A stretch of 56,408 nt of DNA. It comes from Caryophanales bacterium (GTDB lineage Bacteria; Bacillota_I; Bacilli_A; RF39; UBA660). Below the pieces are notes generated by a model. The model was not told where the DNA came from and did not search any database. It saw only the letters and a list, made by a program, of their open reading frames with translations. Shown here piece after piece: positions 35,515 through 42,981 of this stretch. The DNA is taken from positions 1 through 56,408 of the forward strand of contig JAEEKI010000002.1 in the NCBI GenBank assembly GCA_016282375.1, written 5' to 3'. The translations under genes were made by a program, and so were the position numbers. Position 1 is the stretch's first letter. Every line of letters starts with the position of its first letter.

Positions 35515-35967
35515 TTAACAAGTTATTTCATCTAACCAAAAATAATCTTTATTTTCAAAATCACAAGCAAATAAACTATATCCCTGCAGTTTTCTTAAAA
35601 GCTCAAAGCGACTATTCTTACAAGTACAGATTAAATAACTGTTTTTAACTTCTATTTTACAGGTCTCATCACGATACTTATTATAATAGGAATGCATATT
35701 TTTAGTATAAATATAAAACTGATTATCCAAAAAATTATGAGAGATACGATTATTGACTAATTCTTTATTGAATTTTGATGCTAATTGTTCATATAAATTG
35801 GTTGCTACAAATAAATCTTCCCTACCTGACTTATAAATTGACTCAAAACTTTTAAATAACATATAAGGACTATCTTTCGTTAAAATACTCATTTCTTTAT
35901 TTACATTAAAAATATAATATGTGCGCAATTTTTCTTCACCAACGAAAAAATAACATATTTCTTTCAT
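35515..35967 (-). CDS. SirA/YneE-like protein (putative replication-initiation inhibitor)
   Basis: A 150-residue soluble protein. In Bacillus the gene between tkt and yneF is sirA (yneE), whose product binds DnaA domain I and blocks initiation during sporulation. This gene occupies the same slot, has the same length, starts with the same aromatic type of strand (YFFVGEEKLRTYYIF), and ends with FACDFENKDYFWLDEI, which matches the SirA end LAIDF....Y.WL. The middle is too diverged to align by eye. The name rests on synteny plus the C-terminal motif. No sporulation genes are visible in this window, so the trigger may differ. Confidence 0.65.
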   Translation of the reverse strand: MKEICYFFVGEEKLRTYYIFNVNKEMSILTKDSPYMLFKSFESIYKSGREDLFVATNLYEQLASKFNKELVNNRISHNFLDNQFYIYTKNMHSYYNKYRDETCKIEVKNSYLICTCKNSRFELLRKLQGYSLFACDFENKDYFWLDEITC

Positions 35968-36003
35968 AAAAAATGTCGAATCTAGTTAGATTCGAACATT
36001 TTC
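35967..36003 (-). terminator. Terminator after tkt
   Basis: CGAATCTA / TAGATTCG stem extended by ATGT/ACAT-type pairs, followed by TTTTTT on the minus strand; it contains the tkt stop codon. Confidence 0.75.
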
Positions 36004-37970
36004 TTAATTTTTATCAATATACTATTGTAATCAAAATCGCATACCTTTAAAACATCTTCTTGCTTACTAGCTGTTTCAAAAGAGTCAATACCTACTGCAT
36101 ACTTTTTATCTGAGGCAAAACGATACCATAGTTTATTCGAACCAGCCTCAAGAGTAATAATTTTAACATCTTTAGGTAATAATTTTTCTTCGTATAAAGG
36201 ATTTTGTCTTTCAAACAATTCCATCGATGGCATAGAAACAATCCGTAAATCAATACCGCCCGTAAATAGTTCTTCAGCAATTTTTAAAGCAGTTGTTACT
36301 TCACTTCCGGTAGCAATTAGGACACCATCTAAATGATACTTTTCTTTGCGAACAATGTATGCTCCATATTGAACATATTTACCATTAGTATGTTTTAAAA
36401 TACCTATTTTTTCATTAGATAAAACAATACTTGCAGAACCTTTATTTTTAATAATATATTCCCAAGCACCAATTACTTCATTAATATCGGCCGGTCTAAA
36501 AACAACCATATTAGGCATACTACGCAACATTGATAATTGTTCAACAGGATCACAAACGGCACCTTCGCAGCAATTCTCAATACTATCATTACTAAAAATA
36601 TAAGTGACAGGTAAATTCATTAAGGCACTCATTCGCATGGATGGTTTTAACTTATCAGCATGGCTTAAGAAAGTACTGCCAAAGGAACGAATTCCCAACG
36701 TTGATATACCATTTAAAATAGCTCCCATTGCTGATTCACGAGCACCAAAAGCAATATTACGACCACTAGGGTTATCATCTTTCATTAAGCCATTTTTAGC
36801 GATAGTCACTTTCGTAGCCGTTGCCAAGTCAGCGCTACCGCCTAAAAAGAACGGTGTCTTTGGCGCAATGAAATTCATTGCTTTAAAATTAGATAATACG
36901 CCCTCTTCACAATAAGTGTCATTTATCTTGTAATTGCCACTGTCAAAATCGACTTCAAATTCCCCTCTTTCAAGCAAATTAATAAGAGATAATAGCTTAG
37001 AGTTTTTTCCTTGTTTGGCTTTTTCATATTCCTGCATCCAAACTTCATATTTCTTGCCTACTCTTTTAGCAATTGCTTCGGTTAAATAATTTTTAATAAC
37101 ATCCGAAATCATAAAAGGTTCAGCATACAATTTATTTTTTTGCTTAAGTTCTGCAATTTCATCTTCTTTAAGTAATGCATCATGTGCACTATTTTTACCC
37201 TCGTAAGATGTTCCGTGGCCAATTTTAGTATTAACTATGATAATGGTTGGTAATTCACTATCACGAGCGTCATTTAAAGCACTGGATATACTTGATATAC
37301 TAGAACCATTTTTAACTTTAATTACTTCAAAACCAATCGATTCAAAACGTAATTCAATATCTTCGGTAAATACATCACTAACATCACCATCATGTTGAAC
37401 TTTATTACAATCATATACAACCGTTAATTTATTCAGTTTTTGCATTCCAGCAAATGACAATGCTTCATAGGTTGTTCCATCTTGAATATCATCATCACCA
37501 CACAAAACAAAAGTATGAAAATCAATTAACTGACTTTTTTTATCAACACTTTTGCAAATACTCTCTAAATATCTTTCACCAAGAGCAATTCCTACAGCAC
37601 TGGCAATGCCTTGTCCAGCAAGTCCTGTAGAACATTCAATTCCCAATTCAGGATTTAATTCGGGATTACTTGGAGCATAAGAATCAATATCTCGATAACG
37701 TTTTAAATCCTCGATAGAATAATTAAAACCGGCATGATATAACATAGAATATAAAGCTGCACTAGCATGACCATTGGATAAAACAAAGCGATCTCGATTA
37801 ATCCATGTTGGATTTTGGGCAACCACATTCATTGCATTAAAATATAATGAATAAATAATTGGTGTTGAACTAAATACAACACCTGGATGACCATTACCTG
37901 CCTTTTGAATCATATCAATTGCTAACATCATAATGGAGTTAACTGCTAAATCATTTTTAACCGCCATCAT
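35982..37970 (-). CDS. tkt: Transketolase
   Basis: A thiamine diphosphate enzyme of about 662 residues that moves two-carbon units in the pentose phosphate pathway. Seen: GNGHPGVVFS, LSNGHASAALY, GLAGQGIASAVG, the cofactor motif region ending in VVYDCNKV, GARESAMGAI with the catalytic Glu, and SNDSIENCCEGAVCDPVEQ. In the cofactor motif the usual GDG reads GDD (GDDDIQDG), keeping the metal-binding Asp but losing the following Gly. ATG 37970 after AAGGAAG is used. It lies downstream of an SOS-controlled small membrane gene and may be partly transcribed from its promoter. rpe, the partner pathway enzyme, is also in the window. Confidence 0.95.
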   Translation of the reverse strand: MMAVKNDLAVNSIMMLAIDMIQKAGNGHPGVVFSSTPIIYSLYFNAMNVVAQNPTWINRDRFVLSNGHASAALYSMLYHAGFNYSIEDLKRYRDIDSYAPSNPELNPELGIECSTGLAGQGIASAVGIALGERYLESICKSVDKKSQLIDFHTFVLCGDDDIQDGTTYEALSFAGMQKLNKLTVVYDCNKVQHDGDVSDVFTEDIELRFESIGFEVIKVKNGSSISSISSALNDARDSELPTIIIVNTKIGHGTSYEGKNSAHDALLKEDEIAELKQKNKLYAEPFMISDVIKNYLTEAIAKRVGKKYEVWMQEYEKAKQGKNSKLLSLINLLERGEFEVDFDSGNYKINDTYCEEGVLSNFKAMNFIAPKTPFFLGGSADLATATKVTIAKNGLMKDDNPSGRNIAFGARESAMGAILNGISTLGIRSFGSTFLSHADKLKPSMRMSALMNLPVTYIFSNDSIENCCEGAVCDPVEQLSMLRSMPNMVVFRPADINEVIGAWEYIIKNKGSASIVLSNEKIGILKHTNGKYVQYGAYIVRKEKYHLDGVLIATGSEVTTALKIAEELFTGGIDLRIVSMPSMELFERQNPLYEEKLLPKDVKIITLEAGSNKLWYRFASDKKYAVGIDSFETASKQEDVLKVCDFDYNSILIKIKKMFESN

Positions 37971-38018
37971 TATCACTTCCTTATTTTTAATTCTAGCATA
38001 AAGAAGTGAAAATTGAAA

Positions 38019-38162
38019 CTATTTTGTCATCTCTGTCAATGTGCTAAATTTGAAATCATTATTCTGAATATTACTATTAGGAAAGCACAAATATATTATG
38101 CCAACAATCGCCACAATATAAAAAATAAGTATTCCTCCATAGTTAACCATTAAATTTTTCAT
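38019..38162 (-). CDS. Small SOS-controlled membrane protein at the yneA position
   Basis: A 47-residue protein from ATG 38162 (AAGGATG upstream): residues about 10-27 are one membrane helix (GGILIFYIVAIVGIIYLCF) with a short polar tail. Its promoter is textbook, TTGACA, 17 bases, TAAACT (38185-38213), and the 17-base spacer contains an SOS box. In Bacillus the gene divergent from lexA is yneA, an SOS-induced membrane-anchored inhibitor of cell division. This protein lacks the LysM tail of YneA and shows no clear sequence match, so it is a positional and regulatory analogue. tkt follows 48 bp downstream. Confidence 0.7.
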   Translation of the reverse strand: MKNLMVNYGGILIFYIVAIVGIIYLCFPNSNIQNNDFKFSTLTEMTK

Positions 38163-38184
38163 TTTTATCACATCCTTCATTTAT

Positions 38185-38213
38185 AGTTTAATACGAATAC
38201 TTGTTCGTGTCAA
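38185..38213 (-). promoter_or_regulatory. Promoter of the small SOS membrane gene
   Basis: TTGACA (38208-38213), 17-base spacer, TAAACT (38185-38190) on the minus strand. The spacer is occupied by the operator at 38194-38207. Confidence 0.8.
38194..38207. promoter_or_regulatory. LexA operator (SOS box) 1
   Basis: CGAATACTTGTTCG matches the Gram-positive SOS box CGAACRNRYGTTYG at all but two informative positions and keeps the CGAA/TTCG arms. Binding would block the minus-strand promoter between its -35 and -10. Confidence 0.8.
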
Positions 38214-38221
38214 TTATAAAT

Positions 38222-38235
38222 AAAACATTTGTTTG
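38222..38235. promoter_or_regulatory. LexA operator (SOS box) 2
   Basis: AAAACATTTGTTTG matches the core AACATNTGTT of the Gram-positive SOS box and overlaps the -35 element of the lexA promoter, as expected for autorepression. Confidence 0.7.
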
Positions 38236-38261
38236 ACTTTTGACATTAGTTATTGTAAAAT
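38233..38261 (+). promoter_or_regulatory. Promoter of lexA
   Basis: TTGACT (38233-38238), 17-base spacer, TAAAAT (38256-38261), then AGGAG before the lexA ATG. Confidence 0.75.
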
Positions 38262-38288
38262 GTAAATAGTTAAATAAAGGAGAATCAA

Positions 38289-38912
38289 ATGGAAAAAGAA
38301 AACCTTACAAAGCGACAAAATGATGTTCTTAATTTTTTAAAAAAATATATAGCGGATCATGGTTATCCTCCTACTATCAGAGAAATATGTGATGGTGTAA
38401 ATCTTTCAAGTCCCGCTACCGTTTTTGTTCATATCAAAAATCTAGAAAAAAATGGTTATGTTAAGAGTTCCAATAACAAATTTAGAACGTTAGAGTTACT
38501 TGTTAATAATGAATTCGAAGATAAAAATGACGATGTTGTAAAAGTACCACTTCTAGGAAAAGTTACTGCTGGTAGTCCTATAACGGCCATTGAAACCCCA
38601 AACGAATTTTTTGATTTGCCTTCATCACTTGTTCCACAAACTGGTGAGGTATTTACACTGCATGTTTCTGGTGAAAGTATGATCAATGCTGGAATATTTG
38701 ATAACGATTATGTTATTATTCAAAAACAGAATACAGCTAAAAATGGCGAAATTGTCGTAGCCATGACCGAGGAGAACGAGGTAACGTTAAAACGTTTTTA
38801 CAAAGAAAAGGACCACATTCGTTTACAACCTGAAAATGATACTATGGCACCAATAATTCTACCAAATTGTACCATACTTGGTAAGGCTATAGGATTATAT
38901 CGAAAAATATAA
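38289..38912 (+). CDS. lexA: SOS repressor LexA
   Basis: A 207-residue self-cleaving repressor. The N-terminal winged helix (residues 1-70) has PPTIREICDGVNLSSPATVF and HIKNLEKNGYV. The cleavage bond is Ala94-Gly95 (VTAGSP), and the catalytic dyad is Ser130 (SGESMINAGI) and Lys168 (EVTLKRF). It lies divergent from a small membrane gene, with two SOS boxes between them, and ends in a hairpin terminator that is repeated on the other side of an IS30-family insertion. Confidence 0.97.
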   Translation: MEKENLTKRQNDVLNFLKKYIADHGYPPTIREICDGVNLSSPATVFVHIKNLEKNGYVKSSNNKFRTLELLVNNEFEDKNDDVVKVPLLGKVTAGSPITAIETPNEFFDLPSSLVPQTGEVFTLHVSGESMINAGIFDNDYVIIQKQNTAKNGEIVVAMTEENEVTLKRFYKEKDHIRLQPENDTMAPIILPNCTILGKAIGLYRKI

Positions 38913-38913
38913 A

Positions 38914-38949
38914 AAAACTTCATATCCCAAAAAGATATGAAGTTTTTTT
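38914..38949. repeat. Left copy of the duplicated lexA terminator hairpin
   Basis: AAAAACTTCATATC, loop CCAAAAA, GATATGAAGTTTTTT: a bidirectional terminator directly after lexA. The same 36 bases recur exactly at 39966-40001 on the far side of the insertion element. Confidence 0.9.
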
Positions 38950-39965
38950 TTAATTGAAATCTCAACCGCACCACTTTAATAATTTGATTCTATCTCAAAA
39001 GTTGATTTAAAGTCAAATATTTTTTTAGGCATGAAGTTTATTTCAAAAGCAACATTTTCCAAATAGTATTGATTTATAGTTTTTAATGAATAACCTTTTG
39101 GTATGAATCTTCTTACCATGCCATTCATTCTTTCATTTGTTCCTCTTTGAAATGAGCAATATGGATCACATTTATATAGTTTTACTCCAAGTTTCTTGGC
39201 TGTTAGTCCTAAGGCATTAAATTCAACTCCATTATCAACAGTAATTGACTTAACTGGTATATTATTTTTTAAAATGTAATTGTATATTAATCTATCAGTG
39301 TAATATTCGTTTTTATATTCAGATTTTATTAACCATATTTTCCTTGTGCAACGGTCTACTATCGATATTATTGAGTCATACTCATTCCTTTTTCCAATTA
39401 TTGAATCTATTTCTAAATGTCCTATTTCCGTCCTTTTTTCAATATATTTGGGTCTTAAACTAATAGGTAATACCGTTTTGTGATCTAAGTTCCATTGGAA
39501 ATGTGCCATCATTCCAGTTTTTTTACCTTTTCTTTTTTTATATATTAATTTTTCCTTTGTTAAAAATATTTTGCTTTCATTTATCCAATTATATACTTGC
39601 CTCACACTTGGACAGTTTGCAAAACAACTTCTTTTAAACTTATTAACACATATTTCTACTGAACACGTTTTTCTATCATAATGGTCATACAAATACTTTA
39701 TAAATAGCTCATATCTATCATTTATATTTATTTTTCTTTTCTTATATATTCCTGCTTTATATCTTGATATTGTCGAATGGCTTATTTTTAATCTTCTTGA
39801 TACTTCCCTCATTGAAAGTCCTTGAGCAAGCAATATATCAATTTCTACTTTCTTTTTTTCGGTTAATTGGGTATAATTCATTTGGGAGCCTCCTTGCCGG
39901 GATACGGCTCCTTTTATTGTATCAAAAAACCGCACCCAGTGGTGCGGTTGAAATTTCAATTTAGG
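38950..39965 (-). mobile_element. IS30-family insertion sequence, apparently intact
   Basis: About 1,016 bp. The ends are imperfect inverted repeats: AATTGAAATCTCAACCGCAC at the left (from 38953) against AATTGAAATTTCAACCGCAC read inward from the right (from 39961), both continuing into CACT. It encodes one transposase. It is flanked by exact 36-bp copies of a terminator hairpin, which behave as a long target duplication. The exact outer boundary is uncertain by a few T/A bases. Confidence 0.88.
38976..39881 (-). CDS. IS30-family transposase
   Basis: A 301-residue DDE transposase. The N-terminal helix-turn-helix reads LLAQGLSMREVSRRLKISH and STISRYKAG. The catalytic domain has HLEIDSIIG (first Asp), SITVDNGVEF (second Asp) and NERMNGMVRRFIP (Glu). 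ATG 39881 follows AAGGAGG; the frame is open 34 codons further, into the terminal repeat, but that extension has no ribosome site. All catalytic residues are present and there is no frameshift, so it could be active. The stop lies within the left terminal repeat. Confidence 0.93.
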   Translation of the reverse strand: MNYTQLTEKKKVEIDILLAQGLSMREVSRRLKISHSTISRYKAGIYKKRKININDRYELFIKYLYDHYDRKTCSVEICVNKFKRSCFANCPSVRQVYNWINESKIFLTKEKLIYKKRKGKKTGMMAHFQWNLDHKTVLPISLRPKYIEKRTEIGHLEIDSIIGKRNEYDSIISIVDRCTRKIWLIKSEYKNEYYTDRLIYNYILKNNIPVKSITVDNGVEFNALGLTAKKLGVKLYKCDPYCSFQRGTNERMNGMVRRFIPKGYSLKTINQYYLENVAFEINFMPKKIFDFKSTFEIESNY

Positions 39966-40001
39966 AAAAACTTCATATCCCAAAAAGATATGAAGTTTTT
40001 T
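39966..40001. repeat. Right copy of the duplicated terminator hairpin
   Basis: Exact repeat of 38914-38949. Read on the minus strand it terminates the 40011 surface gene; before the insertion a single hairpin would have served both lexA and that gene. Confidence 0.9.
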
Positions 40002-40010
40002 ATTGTATTT

Positions 40011-41477
40011 TTATTTAAGTGTATATGGATCTGCAAAAGTTCCTGTTCCACCATTAATAATGGCACTAGGTCCTAAATACACAACTGGACGTATTGAATA
40101 AGAGGTTTGAGTTGCTGTACCACTACCTGTATAACCATATCCACTTATCATCATTACATTAGAAGTATTGCTTGTATAGGCAGTTACTGTCCAGAAAGAG
40201 TAAGCAGTTCCCACACTTGAAGACGTAGCGTTTGAATACAATAACCAAGCATTTGATGAACAATAAGTTTTATAGTCGCCATCGCCCCAATTGTATATCA
40301 TTTCCGATAAACAACCAGATCGCGAATATGTTCCTGAAGTTGCTCCATTACCATTTGTTGCATAACCATAATCACTTGGGTACATTAATCCTACTCTGCC
40401 ATTCCACGAACCAGACATTGTTCCAATTTTTCCTCCAGCACCATCAATATTTCGTTCTGCATTATATAAAGCTCCAGCGGTTCCCTTTGAACTAGTGTTA
40501 TAAGTTTCTACTCCATATAATGGCCAAGTAACATAAACAACATTATCAAAAGAACCATAAGCATTATCTAATGTTGTTGGTAATGTTGAAACTGCCCAGT
40601 CATTATTAGATGCTGACGCCCATGCCCCGGCACCGTGCCGATTATTTCTAATTACTTTTACTAAAGAGCCTGCTGTCTTTGGACTATTTTCATCGTATGA
40701 ATATTGCATATTAGGCATAACACCAATAATGCGCCATAGTTCGCCATTAATAGTTATATAATTATCAGGATTTTTACCAGCATAACGATATTCATCCGTT
40801 CTATCCGAAGTCAAAATCCATGGCGTACTTCCGACACTCGAAGTGCCACTTCTTGGAGCATTATTAGCAATATAGTCCGCTAAAGATACTCCACATACGG
40901 CGTTTTTGACTGCTATATGTCCTTTATATTGTTTATTTCGATGAGCAGATTGGTCATAATCCGTTAAATTATAAAACTTAACGGTAGCATCTACTCTTTT
41001 ATTTGCTGTTTCCATATCTAAGGCAGTAATATACCCACTACCAATTTTAGTCTCAGATGTAGTATAATTAGGAACCTGTATGCTAGCACCATCGACTTCA
41101 GCAACAAACTCTAAAGTTGCCCCTGTCGTAAGAGCATAATTATCATAGCCTGATTCCCATATCCAAACATAGTCATATGCACAAGTAATGGGACCCGAAG
41201 AACCATTAACAAGGTTAATGTCAAATGTTGTCGAAGAAGAAGCTGCAACTTTATTTTGCATCGACCATAACATATCACCTTCAGAGATACCAAATACGAC
41301 TTCATTAGCATTGCCACTAACGTCAACAGTTAAATTATATCCGTTGTCAAACGTTGTATTATAGGTAATACTATTTGTTATAGTAGTGGTCATTGTAAAA
41401 TAGGCAAAAGAAAGACTAATCACAATACACGCCAAAATGATTATACCCATTGCTATTATCATTATATTCTTTTTCAT
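40011..41477 (-). CDS. Modular secreted protein (diverged N module + module M)
   Basis: A 488-residue protein. The signal helix (residues about 5-27) ends with SFAYFTM. The N module to about residue 205 keeps only the outline of the family (CAYDYVWIWES, VKFYNLTDYDQS, GHIAVKNAVCG). Module M follows: LADYIANNAPRSG, WILTSDRTDEYRYAGKNPDN, ELWRIIGVMPNM, KVIRNN, YNAERNI, GRVGLMYPSDYGYATNG, SIRPVVYLG, and the closing GGTGTFADPYTLK. It matches module M of the 28843 gene closely. It lacks the Cys-rich C module. It has its own promoter, and its terminator is one copy of the duplicated hairpin. The role is unknown; probably surface exposed. Confidence 0.72.
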   Translation of the reverse strand: MKKNIMIIAMGIIILACIVISLSFAYFTMTTTITNSITYNTTFDNGYNLTVDVSGNANEVVFGISEGDMLWSMQNKVAASSSTTFDINLVNGSSGPITCAYDYVWIWESGYDNYALTTGATLEFVAEVDGASIQVPNYTTSETKIGSGYITALDMETANKRVDATVKFYNLTDYDQSAHRNKQYKGHIAVKNAVCGVSLADYIANNAPRSGTSSVGSTPWILTSDRTDEYRYAGKNPDNYITINGELWRIIGVMPNMQYSYDENSPKTAGSLVKVIRNNRHGAGAWASASNNDWAVSTLPTTLDNAYGSFDNVVYVTWPLYGVETYNTSSKGTAGALYNAERNIDGAGGKIGTMSGSWNGRVGLMYPSDYGYATNGNGATSGTYSRSGCLSEMIYNWGDGDYKTYCSSNAWLLYSNATSSSVGTAYSFWTVTAYTSNTSNVMMISGYGYTGSGTATQTSYSIRPVVYLGPSAIINGGTGTFADPYTLK

Positions 41478-41495
41478 CTTTTCTACCTCTTATAT

Positions 41496-41525
41496 ATCAT
41501 ACCAAAAAAAGCAAATATAAATCAA
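41496..41525 (-). promoter_or_regulatory. Promoter of the 40011 surface gene
   Basis: TTGATT (41520-41525), 18-base spacer, TATGAT (41496-41501) with TGG just upstream as an extended -10. Confidence 0.65.
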
Positions 41526-41528
41526 CAA

Positions 41529-42161
41529 TTAATGTCTTCTTAACATATTAATTGCCATATCATAATTATCACTACATGTTATAAAAGATCCACTAACAAC
41601 GACATCAATATTTTTGTCTTTTATAAGTTCAATAGTTTGATTATCAATTCCCCCATCAATACCTGTTAAAAAATGATATTTTGCTTTTAATTCATTAATT
41701 AAATCTATTTTATCTAATGTACTTTCTATAAAGGATTGTCCCCCTTTACCTGGTACAACACTCATAATTAAAACCTCATCTACCAACTCTAAGAATGGTT
41801 TTAGTAGATCAACATCTTGATCGGGATTAATAGCTATTCCTGCTTGTATCCCCATATTTTTGATATACTCTATTACCTCAAGAGGTTTATTACAACAGTC
41901 AATATGAATAGTAATAGTTTGAATATTTAATAAAGCAAGTTCATCAATGTATTTCATAGGATTTTCAACCATCATATGAATATCAAGCGGCTTAGTACTA
42001 ACTTTAAGTAGTTTAACTAACTCTGAAATAGTAAAGTTTTTACTTTCTACATACTTGCCATCACACATATCAACATGAAGATAATCACCTGAAGTTTGAT
42101 TAATCATTTCAATACATTTTTTGTAATTATCACTTTTTAAAAAACTTACGGCTATTTTCAT
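41529..42161 (-). CDS. rpe: Ribulose-phosphate 3-epimerase
   Basis: A 210-residue TIM barrel that interconverts ribulose-5- and xylulose-5-phosphate. Motifs: YLHVDMCDGKYV (metal His and Asp), LDIHMMVENP, TIHIDC, MSVVPGKGGQSFI and TGIDGGI. It overlaps the end of rsgA by 32 bp, and AAGGAG precedes ATG. It closes the conserved stp-prkC-rsgA-rpe block and supplies the substrate of the transketolase at 35982. Confidence 0.95.
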   Translation of the reverse strand: MKIAVSFLKSDNYKKCIEMINQTSGDYLHVDMCDGKYVESKNFTISELVKLLKVSTKPLDIHMMVENPMKYIDELALLNIQTITIHIDCCNKPLEVIEYIKNMGIQAGIAINPDQDVDLLKPFLELVDEVLIMSVVPGKGGQSFIESTLDKIDLINELKAKYHFLTGIDGGIDNQTIELIKDKNIDVVVSGSFITCSDNYDMAINMLRRH

Positions 42162-42981
42162 AATACTCCTTCATAAATTTAGCATAATTCTCATATCTAC
42201 TTGATAGTATTTTACTATTGTCTTTGATAGAACACCCATCGGTATTTAAATGGTCACAGTCATTATACTCACAAGGATATAAACTAAATTCAATAAAACC
42301 ATTACGAATATCTTCCTTAGATAACTCATTTAAATCCAAAGCACTAAAACCAGGTGTATCCGCAAGATAAAAATCTTTTATTTTGTATAAATTAACATAC
42401 CTTGTTGTATGTACACCACGATTTAAACTTTCAGAAATCGGTTTAGTTTCAAGGTTTAATAATGGATCAATCATATTAATAAAACTAGATTTACCAGCTC
42501 CAGTTTGTCCACAGATAACTACTACTTTACCAGATACGATTTTTTTAAATGCTTCTAATTCTGTATTCTCAATTACAGGAATACCAATATTATGATAGTA
42601 ATTTTGAATTATTTTATATTTACTCTTTTCTTCATCAGATAGTAAATCTATTTTAGAAAAGCAAATCAAAGGTTGAACTTTATAAGCATTTATCATAACA
42701 AGCATTTTATCTAATAATGTTAAATCCAAGTCTGGTTTTTTAACACTAACCATGATAATAGCCATATCAATATTAGCTATATTAGGTCTTTTTAAAAAAT
42801 TAATGCGAGGAAAAATCTTCGTTATCTGAAGATCATCCTCGTTAATTTCTACATAATCTCCGACTAAAGGAGTTATTTTATTTTTACGAAATATCCCCCT
42901 TACAGTGCAATCGTATAGGATATCATCGACATCTACAATATATTTTGTGCTATTGATATTCTTAATACGACCTTTTAACAT
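42130..42981 (-). CDS. rsgA: Ribosome small-subunit-dependent GTPase RsgA
   Basis: A 283-residue circularly permuted GTPase acting late in 30S assembly. It has an N-terminal OB domain, then FSKIDLL (G4), CGQTGAGKSSFIN (G1), GVHTTR and DTPGFSAL (G3), and a C-terminal zinc domain CEYNDCDHLNTDGC. ATG 42981 follows GGAGG and is preferred over a GTG/ATG set five codons upstream. It overlaps the end of prkC by 7 bp. Confidence 0.95.
   Translation of the reverse strand: MLKGRIKNINSTKYIVDVDDILYDCTVRGIFRKNKITPLVGDYVEINEDDLQITKIFPRINFLKRPNIANIDMAIIMVSVKKPDLDLTLLDKMLVMINAYKVQPLICFSKIDLLSDEEKSKYKIIQNYYHNIGIPVIENTELEAFKKIVSGKVVVICGQTGAGKSSFINMIDPLLNLETKPISESLNRGVHTTRYVNLYKIKDFYLADTPGFSALDLNELSKEDIRNGFIEFSLYPCEYNDCDHLNTDGCSIKDNSKILSSRYENYAKFMKEYYENSRKFFKK

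Noticed and set aside
35967-36003. TTCGAAT-like sequence considered as a tRNA T-arm
   Set aside because: It is one arm of the tkt terminator hairpin; no cloverleaf can be formed around it.
39882-39983. Longer transposase start at 39983
   Set aside because: The extra 34 codons lie over the terminal inverted repeat and outside the element; ATG 39881 has AAGGAGG.
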